A program made the position numbers and the translations under genes. The notes under the pieces are model-generated. The model did no database searches. It worked only from the letters and a program-made list of their open reading frames with translations, and was not told where the DNA came from. Of a stretch of DNA of 14,129 nt, positions 1 to 6,305 are shown one piece after another (within the stretch, counting starts at the first letter, position 1; each line of letters begins with the position of its first letter). This DNA is from an uncultured Collinsella sp. (GTDB taxonomy: Bacteria; Actinomycetota; Coriobacteriia; Coriobacteriales; Coriobacteriaceae), in assembly GCA_900544425.1 (NCBI GenBank), contig UQUX01000039.1, forward strand, positions 1 to 14,129, written 5' to 3'.

Positions 1-1269
1 TGCGCGGCGGCTTTTGGCCACAACCTACCCGAAACGTTGGCATCGGATGCCGAGAACGCAAATACAGCAGCTGTGTTTGACGAGTGTTTTGGCGATATCC
101 CCGTCGTCTGCTTTACACCGGGCGCGGATACCTGTGTTCTCAATGCTGCCGCCAGTGCGCGATACGGCTTTACGCCCCAGGCGTGCTATGCCGAGAAGAT
201 CTGGCGCATGATGAGCGATTTCCTCGCGCTGCCCGAGGTGCGTGCCGGGTATTCGGACTACATGAGCATGCTTAACGAGCGTGGCGTTACCGCCATCAAG
301 GAAATGGCGTTTGATGACTACTACGGCTTTGCCGACGAAATGGCTCGCCGTGAGGAATCTGGTGAGCTGACGGTTCGCGTCTCTATGATGTCGCAGCCGG
401 TGGGCGCCGGTGCAAATCTGGCATATGCCCGCGAGGCGCGAGAGCGCTTCCGGGGACCGTTCGTTCGTTTTTCTGGCTTCAACCGTATGACCGATCGCGG
501 CGTATGGGCGGGGCTTGCCGAGATGATTGACCCCTATGAGGACACGGCCGATGCGGGCGCTGCCGGCAAGACGGTCGTCGAGGAACCAGAGTGGGATCTG
601 ATTGAGAGCGAGCTGCGTGCAATTGATGCTGACGGCTTCCGATATTCCTTGCATTGCCAGGGCGATGGCGCCGTTCGTCGCACCGTGGCGCTCTATGCCT
701 CGCTGCCTCGAGACGAGCATGGGCGGATGCTTCGCCGCCATGCGATTACCGATCTCGAGAACTCTGACCCGACCGATCTTGTCGAGTTTGGCAAGTTAGG
801 TGGAATTTGCGAGGTCTATCCGCAGATTCTAACGCTGGACCGGCGCGAGGATTGCCTATCGATGATGCGTCGACAAATTGGCGAGACGCGACTTTTGCAC
901 AGCTGGAATCGCCGCGGCATGGAAGATTCCGGATGCACAGTGTGCTGTGGAACGGATTTGCCGCTGCTGATTCCGAGCCTGGGCGAGTCAATCTACAGCG
1001 CGTGCGGCGGATTCTTCGCCGACGGACTGCCTGTGAATGAGGTCAACACGCTGACGCTTGTCGAGCTCTTGCGCGCTTGGACTGCCGGGGGCGCGTACGA
1101 TCTGATGCGCGAAGACGAGCTGGGTACGCTCGAGGTCGGCAAGCTTGCCGATATCTGCGTGCTCGATCGGGATGTGTTTGACCTCGATTATCGCGACGCA
1201 CGCGATCTTGCGGCTGATATGACGATGTCGGACGGACAAATCGTGTTCGATCGAAATAAGGAGGCATAA
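1..1269 (+). CDS. YtcJ-like metal-dependent amidohydrolase (amidohydrolase family 3), 5'-partial
   Basis: The reading frame is open from base 1, and no start codon with a ribosome binding site is visible; the first start-like codon is a TTG at 37. The gene therefore begins left of the window. The 422 residues present match the central and C-terminal part of YtcJ-type amidohydrolases, which usually have about 530-560 residues, so roughly 120 are missing, including the N-terminal HxH metal motif. Visible family features, in order, are a DTCVLNAA segment, a LHCQGDGAV segment (family pattern HxxGDxA), RRHAI (family RIEH), GTDLP (family SDxP) and a closing GxLExGKLADICVLD stretch typical of the composite beta domain. 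The chemistry is probably hydrolysis of an amide, carbamate or N-acyl bond; the substrate is unknown. In this context it could trim a modified or acylated amine before or after deglycation (inference). It is followed after one base by the epimerase gene, whose Shine-Dalgarno AAGGAGG lies inside its last codons, implying translational coupling. Confidence 0.85.
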   Translation, partial: CAAAFGHNLPETLASDAENANTAAVFDECFGDIPVVCFTPGADTCVLNAAASARYGFTPQACYAEKIWRMMSDFLALPEVRAGYSDYMSMLNERGVTAIKEMAFDDYYGFADEMARREESGELTVRVSMMSQPVGAGANLAYAREARERFRGPFVRFSGFNRMTDRGVWAGLAEMIDPYEDTADAGAAGKTVVEEPEWDLIESELRAIDADGFRYSLHCQGDGAVRRTVALYASLPRDEHGRMLRRHAITDLENSDPTDLVEFGKLGGICEVYPQILTLDRREDCLSMMRRQIGETRLLHSWNRRGMEDSGCTVCCGTDLPLLIPSLGESIYSACGGFFADGLPVNEVNTLTLVELLRAWTAGGAYDLMREDELGTLEVGKLADICVLDRDVFDLDYRDARDLAADMTMSDGQIVFDRNKEA

Positions 1270-1270
1270 G

Positions 1271-2122
1271 ATGTCTGAATCCAAACCGACGCTGCGTCGC
1301 GAGCAGATTGCGGGCATGAATATCCACTACATCATGTGGTCGCTCGATTACTTCCTTGATGTGCAGCAGCGCTTGGGCTTTGAGTCCATTGAGCTGTGGT
1401 GTGCAGAGCCGCATGTGACGCTCGACCATACGGGCTACTTTGAGGCTGAGGTCCTGGCGAAAAAGGCTGCAGACCGTGGGCTTAGGTATCGTACTCTGTG
1501 CCCCGAGAATGTTGTCTATCCTTGGCAGTACTGCGCACGCAAGCCGCTGCATGAACAGCGCAGCCTGGCGTACTTTAAACACGGCATTGAACTTGCCGAG
1601 GTACTTGGGTGCGACCGTATGTCCATCAACTCGGGCTGGGGCGACTGGGACGAGGACCGCGAGGAAGCCTGGAAGCGCAGCCGCGAGCACTTGTCCATTC
1701 TGGCGGAGTATGCCGGCGAGCACGGTCTGGTGCTTACGATGGAAAGCCTGCGTCCCGAGGAGAGCAACCTTGTGACGACGGTTTCCGATGCGAAGCGCAT
1801 GATTGACGAGGTCGCGAGCCCGTACTTACAGCCCATGGTTGATACAACCGCGATGGGCGTCGCAGGCGAGACGCTCGAGGACTGGTTTGCCGCCTTTGGC
1901 GATGGGGCAATTCACGAGATGCACTTTATCGACGGTGACCCGTATGGCCATCTGGTGTGGGGCGATGGCAAGCACGATATGGACGCCTTCGTCGCCACGC
2001 TCAACGCCCATGGTTTCGACGGCATGCTGGGCCAGGAAATCACGGACGGTCGTTACTACGATGACCCGGCGGCCGCAGATGCCAAGAACATGGCCGCATT
2101 CGAGAAATATCTGATTGACTAA
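1271..2122 (+). CDS. frlC: FrlC-like sugar-amine 3-epimerase (xylose isomerase-like TIM barrel)
   Basis: This 283-residue protein of the AP-endonuclease-2/xylose isomerase-like TIM-barrel family resembles FrlC, the fructoselysine 3-epimerase that interconverts psicoselysine and fructoselysine. Shared landmarks are GFESIELWCAEPH (36-48; FrlC has GYDGIEIWGGRPH), the ESNLVTT segment (164-170; FrlC ESNVVCN), and the four expected metal ligands E158 (MESL), D191 (MVDT), H218 (EMHF) and E256 (GQEIT). It carries about 15 extra N-terminal residues. The ATG at 1271 is chosen because AAGGAGG (1258-1264) sits six bases upstream, while the internal ATG at 1316 has no good site. The position next to frlB and frlD homologues supports a role on Amadori compounds or their C3 epimers. 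A different ketose-amine substrate is possible. The family call is firm; the exact substrate is inferred. Confidence 0.82.
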   Translation: MSESKPTLRREQIAGMNIHYIMWSLDYFLDVQQRLGFESIELWCAEPHVTLDHTGYFEAEVLAKKAADRGLRYRTLCPENVVYPWQYCARKPLHEQRSLAYFKHGIELAEVLGCDRMSINSGWGDWDEDREEAWKRSREHLSILAEYAGEHGLVLTMESLRPEESNLVTTVSDAKRMIDEVASPYLQPMVDTTAMGVAGETLEDWFAAFGDGAIHEMHFIDGDPYGHLVWGDGKHDMDAFVATLNAHGFDGMLGQEITDGRYYDDPAAADAKNMAAFEKYLID

Positions 2123-2132
2123 AACAACCATC

Positions 2133-2164
2133 GGCCACGCAACCAACGTCATTGATTGCGGGCC
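2133..2164 (+). other. Intercistronic hairpin between the epimerase and deglycase genes
   Basis: GGCCACGCAA (2133-2142) pairs with TTGCGGGCC (2156-2164), giving a nine-base-pair stem with one bulged A and a 13-base loop. No T-run follows, so this is not a typical terminator. It lies in the only sizeable gap (62 bases) within the first four genes, ahead of the deglycase Shine-Dalgarno. It may set mRNA processing or stability; function is inferred. Confidence 0.45.
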
Positions 2165-2184
2165 AAACAAGAAAGGAACTGGAT

Positions 2185-3153
2185 ATGAACGCACGCGATC
2201 TGATTAAAGAGGCAATTGCCGAGAAGGGCAAGTTCGACAGCGTCTACTGGATTGCTTGCGGTGGCTCCATGATCGATTTGATCCCGGCTCATGAGCTTCT
2301 GCAGCGCGAGGCTACCACCTTCACTTCGTATATCTATACGGCTCGCGAGTTCGATATCATGCGTCCGCGTCGTCTGGGCGAGAAGTCCCTGGTCATTGCT
2401 TGCAGCCACAGTGGCAACACCCCCGAGGTCGTCGAGGGCTGCGAGATTGCCCTTGCCGCCGGCGCTACGGTGATCGCCCAGACCGACAACGCTGGATCCA
2501 AGATTGACTCCGGCAAGTGGACCACGTGGGTCTACCCGTGGGGAGAGGGCGTGCCGCAGGCCGAGGTCCCCGCTGGCATTTCGCTGTCGCTTGCGGCCGA
2601 GCTGCTCGATCAGCAGGAGGGCTACGCCGATCTTGCCGATATGTATGCCGGTATCGCCGAGATGGATAAGATTCTTCCCCCGGCACGTGAGAAGGTAAAT
2701 GCCGAGCTGGGCGATCGTTTTGCCAAGCTTTGCCAGGAGCACGAGTTCTTCTATATTCTGGGCAGTGGTCCCAACTTTAGCCAGACCTACGGTTTCGCTA
2801 TCTGCTCTCTTATGGAGATGCAGTGGCAGCACTGCAGCTACATCCACTCTGCCGAGTACTTCCATGGCCCCTTCGAGGCTACTCAGGATGGCGTATTTTA
2901 CTTCCTGCAGATGGGCTCCAGCGAGTGCCGTGCTATGGACGAGCGCGCCCTGGCGTTCCTTAAGACGCACACCGATACGCTGATGGTGCTCGATGCCAAG
3001 GAGTACGGTATGGAAGCCGTGCCGACGAGCGTCCGTGCCTATCTGGACCCGGTGCTGTTCTACGCCATGAACTGCGAGCTGCGTGCTGCACGCGGCAAGG
3101 TGTTTGATCACGATCCCGATTTCCGTCGCTATATGGGCGTCGTCGAGTACTAG
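2185..3153 (+). CDS. frlB: FrlB/FraB-like fructosamine 6-phosphate deglycase (SIS domain)
   Basis: The 322-residue protein has two sugar-isomerase (SIS) domains in the manner of FrlB/FraB, which split an Amadori-compound 6-phosphate into glucose 6-phosphate and the free amine. The first SIS phosphate-binding loop is CSHSGNT (73-79). The second half contains LGSGP (192-196), the LMEMQWQHC segment and the EYFHGP motif. E211 and H227 are 16 residues apart and align with the catalytic Glu/His pair described for FraB (E214/H230), arguing that this is a deglycase and not a GlmS-type isomerase. The C-terminal DPDFRRYMGVVEY closely matches the NPDERRYYGGLVEY end of E. coli FrlB. The ATG at 2185 is preferred over an in-frame TTG at 2152, because AAAGGA (2172-2177) is positioned for it. 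The kinase gene follows after 14 bases. The leaving amine (lysine, asparagine or other) cannot be read from sequence. Confidence 0.87.
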   Translation: MNARDLIKEAIAEKGKFDSVYWIACGGSMIDLIPAHELLQREATTFTSYIYTAREFDIMRPRRLGEKSLVIACSHSGNTPEVVEGCEIALAAGATVIAQTDNAGSKIDSGKWTTWVYPWGEGVPQAEVPAGISLSLAAELLDQQEGYADLADMYAGIAEMDKILPPAREKVNAELGDRFAKLCQEHEFFYILGSGPNFSQTYGFAICSLMEMQWQHCSYIHSAEYFHGPFEATQDGVFYFLQMGSSECRAMDERALAFLKTHTDTLMVLDAKEYGMEAVPTSVRAYLDPVLFYAMNCELRAARGKVFDHDPDFRRYMGVVEY

Positions 3154-3167
3154 AAGGGACAAAGGCC

Positions 3168-4031
3168 ATGGCATTTAACGTTAACGCGCTCGGATTTGGC
3201 GACAACGTCGTCGATCGCTACGAGCATATCCACACCATGTATCCTGGCGGTAACGCGGTTAACTTTGCCGTTTATGCCAAGAAATGCGGTGCCGCACGCT
3301 CTGCATACATGGGCATTTTTGGCAATGACGCCGCTGCCGAGCATGTCATTGCAAGCCTCGAGGATGAGGGTATCGAGCTTGACAAGTGCGAGCAGATGAT
3401 TGGCGAGAACGGAGCGGCTCGCGTGACCGTCGTTGACGGTGACCGTGTCTTCCTCGGCTCCAATGAGGGCGGTATCCGTGGCGATGCGCGCTATGTCCTC
3501 GATCGCTTTGACCTTTCGTACATGAAGCAGTTCGATGTGGTTCATTCGGGCAACTATTGCTTTACCGAGCGCGAGCTGCCCAAGCTGAAGGCTGCGGGCG
3601 TCACGGTCTCTTTTGACTTTTCGGACGACTCCACCGACGAGTACTACGAGCAGATTGCGCCCTACGTCGATTTTGCTTTCTTTAGTGCGGCGGATGCCGC
3701 GAGTGAGGACGAGATTCGCGAGCGTCTGGCATGGGTGAAGGGCCTGGGTCCGCGTTTTGTGTCAGCTACGGCGGGCGCCGAGGGCTGCATTGCTTACGAC
3801 GGCGAGCGTTATTACCGCCAGCTGGCTAAACCGGTAACGGACATGAAGGACACCATGGGGGCGGGCGACTCGTTCCTCACCTCGTTTTTGATGTGCTATC
3901 TCGATTCCGCCAAGCGTGGTGAGGATGGCGCCGAGGCCATCGAGCGCGCGCTCGACTTTGCTGCCGGGTTTGCCTCGACCGTGTGCGGCATGGAAGGTTC
4001 TTGGGGCCACGGAGCACCAATCGTCGAATAG
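3168..4031 (+). CDS. frlD: FrlD-like fructosamine 6-kinase (PfkB/ribokinase family)
   Basis: A 287-residue PfkB-family sugar kinase closely resembling FrlD, which phosphorylates fructoselysine at O6 with ATP. Diagnostic parts are GDNVVDRY (11-18; FrlD GDNCVDIY), GGNAVNFAVY (27-36; FrlD GGNAVNVAVY), FDFSDD (149-154), and the PfkB C-terminal anion-hole and catalytic-base motif DTMGAGDSF (228-236) with D234 as the base. It is about 25 residues longer than E. coli FrlD, mainly through a loop after residue 245. Its product would be the substrate of the deglycase encoded immediately upstream, so the two form a kinase-deglycase pair in the cytoplasm. It ends the first block of the locus; a strong hairpin follows at 4102. 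Family and general role are secure; the exact Amadori substrate is inferred. Confidence 0.85.
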   Translation: MAFNVNALGFGDNVVDRYEHIHTMYPGGNAVNFAVYAKKCGAARSAYMGIFGNDAAAEHVIASLEDEGIELDKCEQMIGENGAARVTVVDGDRVFLGSNEGGIRGDARYVLDRFDLSYMKQFDVVHSGNYCFTERELPKLKAAGVTVSFDFSDDSTDEYYEQIAPYVDFAFFSAADAASEDEIRERLAWVKGLGPRFVSATAGAEGCIAYDGERYYRQLAKPVTDMKDTMGAGDSFLTSFLMCYLDSAKRGEDGAEAIERALDFAAGFASTVCGMEGSWGHGAPIVE

Positions 4032-4101
4032 TTTAAGAAAGCGTGCGGCGGTCTGGCTATGAGACTCTGGACGGCCGATGCAAAACAATAAGCGAAACGC
4101 G

Positions 4102-4135
4102 AAAAGGGGGCTCGCCATGTGGTGGGTCCCCTTTT
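4102..4135 (+). terminator. Strong intra-locus hairpin: intrinsic terminator or attenuator
   Basis: AAAAGGGG (4102-4109) pairs with CCCCTTTT (4128-4135), and the inner GCT-CGCC pairs with GGTG-GGT through two G-U wobbles around an ATGT loop. The result is a continuous stem of about 15 pairs ending in TTTT then GTA. It sits 70 bases after the first kinase stop and only 17 bases before the next start codon, leaving no room for a promoter between them. It therefore probably reduces, but does not abolish, transcription into the second module. Whether it terminates fully is inferred. Confidence 0.65.
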
Positions 4136-4152
4136 GTACATTGGAGAAGACC

Positions 4153-4953
4153 ATGGGTATTAAAGCGTGCGCGGCTGGTTTTTGCTGTGCGGACGTCTAT
4201 CAAAACATCGGCGTGTTCTATCCGACCGGTAATGGCATTGACTGGGGTATCCATCTTGCACGAATGGGCGTTTCGGTATCCGCCGTGTCGGTTGTCGGCA
4301 AGGACGAGTACGGCGACAAGATGAGGGAGGCGCTGGCCGCTGAGGGGTTCGATATCTCTCATCTGCGGGTGGAGGATGGCGACACCTCGGTAATGCTCAT
4401 GGCATTGAAAGACGGCGTCGATCGCGTGCATCTCGAGGCGATCGATGGCGTAATGGAGACATATCGTCCGAATGAAGACGACCAGGCGTTTATCCTAGAG
4501 CACGACATCATTCATACCGACCTGTTTGGCAATTGTTTGGACCTCCTGCCCGAATGGCATGATGCGGGCAAGACGGTGGTTATGGACTTCTCGGTGTTCA
4601 GCCAGGATCCCGAATATGCCTGCGAGAATCATTTTCCCTACGTTGACTACGCATTTATGTCGTTTGAAGAGGACACTCCGGAGCTGCGAGACTGGGTACG
4701 CCACGTGCAGGAATTGGGACCGCGCGTTGCGGTTGCCACGCTTGGCGAGAAGGGAAGCATTGCCTATGACGGTGAGCGCTTCTATGAGTGCGGGATCGTA
4801 CCGGCGGAGAAGGTCGTTAACACCGTGGGCGCCGGCGACTCGTATATTGCCGGGTTTACCAAGGGCGTGATCGATGGCCTTGATATTCCGGCGTGTATGA
4901 AGGCGGGTGCTGAGCTGTCGTCCCGAGTGATTGGTTCGTTTGAGCCGTACTAG
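4153..4953 (+). CDS. Second FrlD-like PfkB-family sugar kinase, divergent substrate motifs
   Basis: A 266-residue PfkB/ribokinase-family kinase, clearly paralogous to the kinase at 3168. The ATP and catalytic end is intact: NTVGAGDSY (223-231) with D229 as base, and LGEKGSIAYDGERFY (197-211). The substrate end differs. The GDN motif near residue 11 of FrlD is replaced by CCADVY, and the GGN motif by TGN (25-27). This points to a different sugar or sugar-amine substrate. The start at ATG 4153 follows GGAGAAG (4143-4149); an upstream in-frame ATG at 4078 would put the terminator-like hairpin inside the coding region and is rejected. It opens the second module and is followed after 27 bases by an amidohydrolase-like gene. 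The module has no SIS deglycase of its own, so it may share the upstream one or use another cleavage route (inference). Confidence 0.82.
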   Translation: MGIKACAAGFCCADVYQNIGVFYPTGNGIDWGIHLARMGVSVSAVSVVGKDEYGDKMREALAAEGFDISHLRVEDGDTSVMLMALKDGVDRVHLEAIDGVMETYRPNEDDQAFILEHDIIHTDLFGNCLDLLPEWHDAGKTVVMDFSVFSQDPEYACENHFPYVDYAFMSFEEDTPELRDWVRHVQELGPRVAVATLGEKGSIAYDGERFYECGIVPAEKVVNTVGAGDSYIAGFTKGVIDGLDIPACMKAGAELSSRVIGSFEPY

Positions 4954-4967
4954 GGTCAAATGCCTGG

Positions 4968-4974
4968 AAAGGAG
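4968..4974 (+). promoter_or_regulatory. Ribosome binding site deciding the 4981 start
   Basis: AAAGGAG lies six bases before ATG 4981. An in-frame ATG at 4960 would place this site inside the coding region and has no site of its own, so 4981 is taken as the start. Confidence 0.75.
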
Positions 4975-4980
4975 TACGAA

Positions 4981-5841
4981 ATGGTTATCGACATGTTGGT
5001 TCAGCCCATGCTCTACAGCGAGATCTGTACGCCGGGTGATGAGCCTGATGGATTCGGTTTTTGGTCACGAGAATTTGGTATGGGGCATATGGGCCCCATG
5101 GATTGGGATGAGCTTCAAGTCGAGATGGACGTCTGCGACGTGCGGAAGAGCGTGCTCATGCCGCTCGATGTAACCACGGCATGCGGAGGACACTTTGGCA
5201 CCAATGACCAGATTGCCATGCTGGTTGCCGCGCACCCCGATCGTCTGTGGGGATTTGCGAGCGTAGATCCGCAGGTGAGCGGTGCCGCAGACGAATTGGA
5301 GCGCGCCTTTACCGAGTTGGGGGCAAAGGGGCTTTGCCTGCATCCGGCAAAGCAGGGTTTTGCCCCCGATGATGCTGTGGCCGAGCCGCTTTACGAGCTG
5401 TGCGAGCGCTATAACAAGCCGGTGGTTTTCCATGCCGGTATGTCTTGGGAGCCGGGCGCAGAGCTCTCGCGCAGTAACCCGCTTGCATTTGAGCACACAA
5501 TCGCAACGTATCCAAATGTGCGCTTTAGTTTGACCCACTTTGGCTGGCCCTGGGTGCGCGAGACCGTGGCGATGCTGCTCAAGTATCCCAACTGCTACAC
5601 GGACACCTCTATCACTTACATCGATTCGCCCGAGGAGATGATGCAGCGCCTTTTCACGGTCGATATGGGGCCGCTGTGGTATGAGCGCGCGCTATCGCAT
5701 CAAGTGATGTTCGCCAGCAATACGCCGCGTTTCCGTGCATTCAAACTCAAGCGGGCGCTCGATACCGTGCTCATGCGCGATGATGCGCGAGAAAGGCTCT
5801 ACTGGGGTAATGCCCTGCGTTTTCTTGAAGGGGATGAGTAA
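4981..5841 (+). CDS. Amidohydrolase-2 (ACMSD-like) TIM-barrel protein with degenerate metal site
   Basis: A 286-residue protein with the layout of the amidohydrolase-2 (PF04909/COG2159) family: HPDRLWGFASVDPQ (85-98), GAKGLCLHP (114-122), PVVFHAG with H151, LTHFGWPW with H186, and a C-terminal barrel strand. The family normally opens with a DxHxH metal motif and closes with a GSDxP motif. Here the N-terminus reads VIDMLVQP with no histidine, and the C-terminal motif reads ASNTPR with Asn247 in place of the metal Asp. Two histidines remain, so the metal centre is either lost or rebuilt. The fold suggests a hydrolase, decarboxylase or hydratase ancestor; present activity is unknown. The downstream yjbQ-like gene starts two bases after its stop, implying co-translation. 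Confidence 0.72.
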   Translation: MVIDMLVQPMLYSEICTPGDEPDGFGFWSREFGMGHMGPMDWDELQVEMDVCDVRKSVLMPLDVTTACGGHFGTNDQIAMLVAAHPDRLWGFASVDPQVSGAADELERAFTELGAKGLCLHPAKQGFAPDDAVAEPLYELCERYNKPVVFHAGMSWEPGAELSRSNPLAFEHTIATYPNVRFSLTHFGWPWVRETVAMLLKYPNCYTDTSITYIDSPEEMMQRLFTVDMGPLWYERALSHQVMFASNTPRFRAFKLKRALDTVLMRDDARERLYWGNALRFLEGDE

Positions 5842-5843
5842 AC

Positions 5844-6272
5844 ATGGTGACGCTCGAGATATTGAGCTATCTATCGACTGCTCCGGACCAGTTCATCGAT
5901 ATTACCGAGGACGTGCACGCTGCCATCGAACGCAGCTCGGTGACCAATGGCTTGGCAGCGATTATTTTGTCGCATACGACCTGTGGAATCGTGGTAAACG
6001 AGGGGCTGCCCTGCGTGGAGACGGATCTTATGGAGACGCTTGATCGCATCGCCCCACTCGATGCCCCCTATGCGCATGCACACTTCCTGCCGAGCTATGG
6101 AGCCACCGGCAACAACTCCTGTGGGCATATCAAGAGCATGATTTGTGGAAACAGTTGCTTCTTTCCCGTTCAAGATGGCCACATCGTGTGCGGAGGTGCC
6201 CAGAACATCTATCTTGCGGAGTTTGACGGTCCGCAGAAGCGAAAAGTGTACATCGAGGTGCTGGGGGAGTAA
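5844..6272 (+). CDS. YjbQ/UPF0047 family protein
   Basis: A 142-residue full-length member of the YjbQ (UPF0047) family. Recognisable parts are SHTTCG (43-48), the VNEG segment (51-54), GHIKSMI (94-100), and the C-terminal QNIYLAEFDGPQKRK (120-134), which corresponds to the family's WQxIxLxEfDGPRxR. The usual GTWQ is GGAQ here (117-120), and a few residues are inserted before the GHIK histidine. The physiological role of the family is unsettled: E. coli YjbQ shows weak thiamine phosphate synthase activity. Family members are small compact metal-binding proteins. Being embedded between an amidohydrolase-like protein and a BtpA-like barrel suggests a dedicated catabolic role here rather than thiamine synthesis (inference). 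Family assignment is strong; function is unknown. Confidence 0.82.
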   Translation: MVTLEILSYLSTAPDQFIDITEDVHAAIERSSVTNGLAAIILSHTTCGIVVNEGLPCVETDLMETLDRIAPLDAPYAHAHFLPSYGATGNNSCGHIKSMICGNSCFFPVQDGHIVCGGAQNIYLAEFDGPQKRKVYIEVLGE

Positions 6273-6293
6273 CGTCCCTGCAATAACCCTATG

Positions 6294-6299
6294 AAGGAG
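6294..6299 (+). promoter_or_regulatory. Ribosome binding site deciding the 6306 start
   Basis: AAGGAG is six bases upstream of ATG 6306. The earlier in-frame ATG at 6291 overlaps this site and has no Shine-Dalgarno of its own, so 6306 is preferred. Confidence 0.75.
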
Positions 6300-6305
6300 C
6301 ACATT

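Noticed and set aside
25..741. Long open frame on the minus strand opposite the amidohydrolase gene
   Set aside because: It lies antisense to a well-supported gene, has no ribosome binding site and no recognisable domain; GC-rich coding DNA commonly leaves such open frames.
2149..3174. A 341-codon minus-strand frame opposite the deglycase gene
   Set aside because: It mirrors the codon structure of the plus-strand SIS gene and shows no family motif; the plus-strand protein carries full catalytic motifs.
4078..4152. Upstream in-frame ATG extending the second kinase by 25 residues
   Set aside because: It would place the strong hairpin 4102-4135 inside the coding region, adds residues without family counterparts, and lacks a ribosome binding site, while ATG 4153 has GGAG in place.
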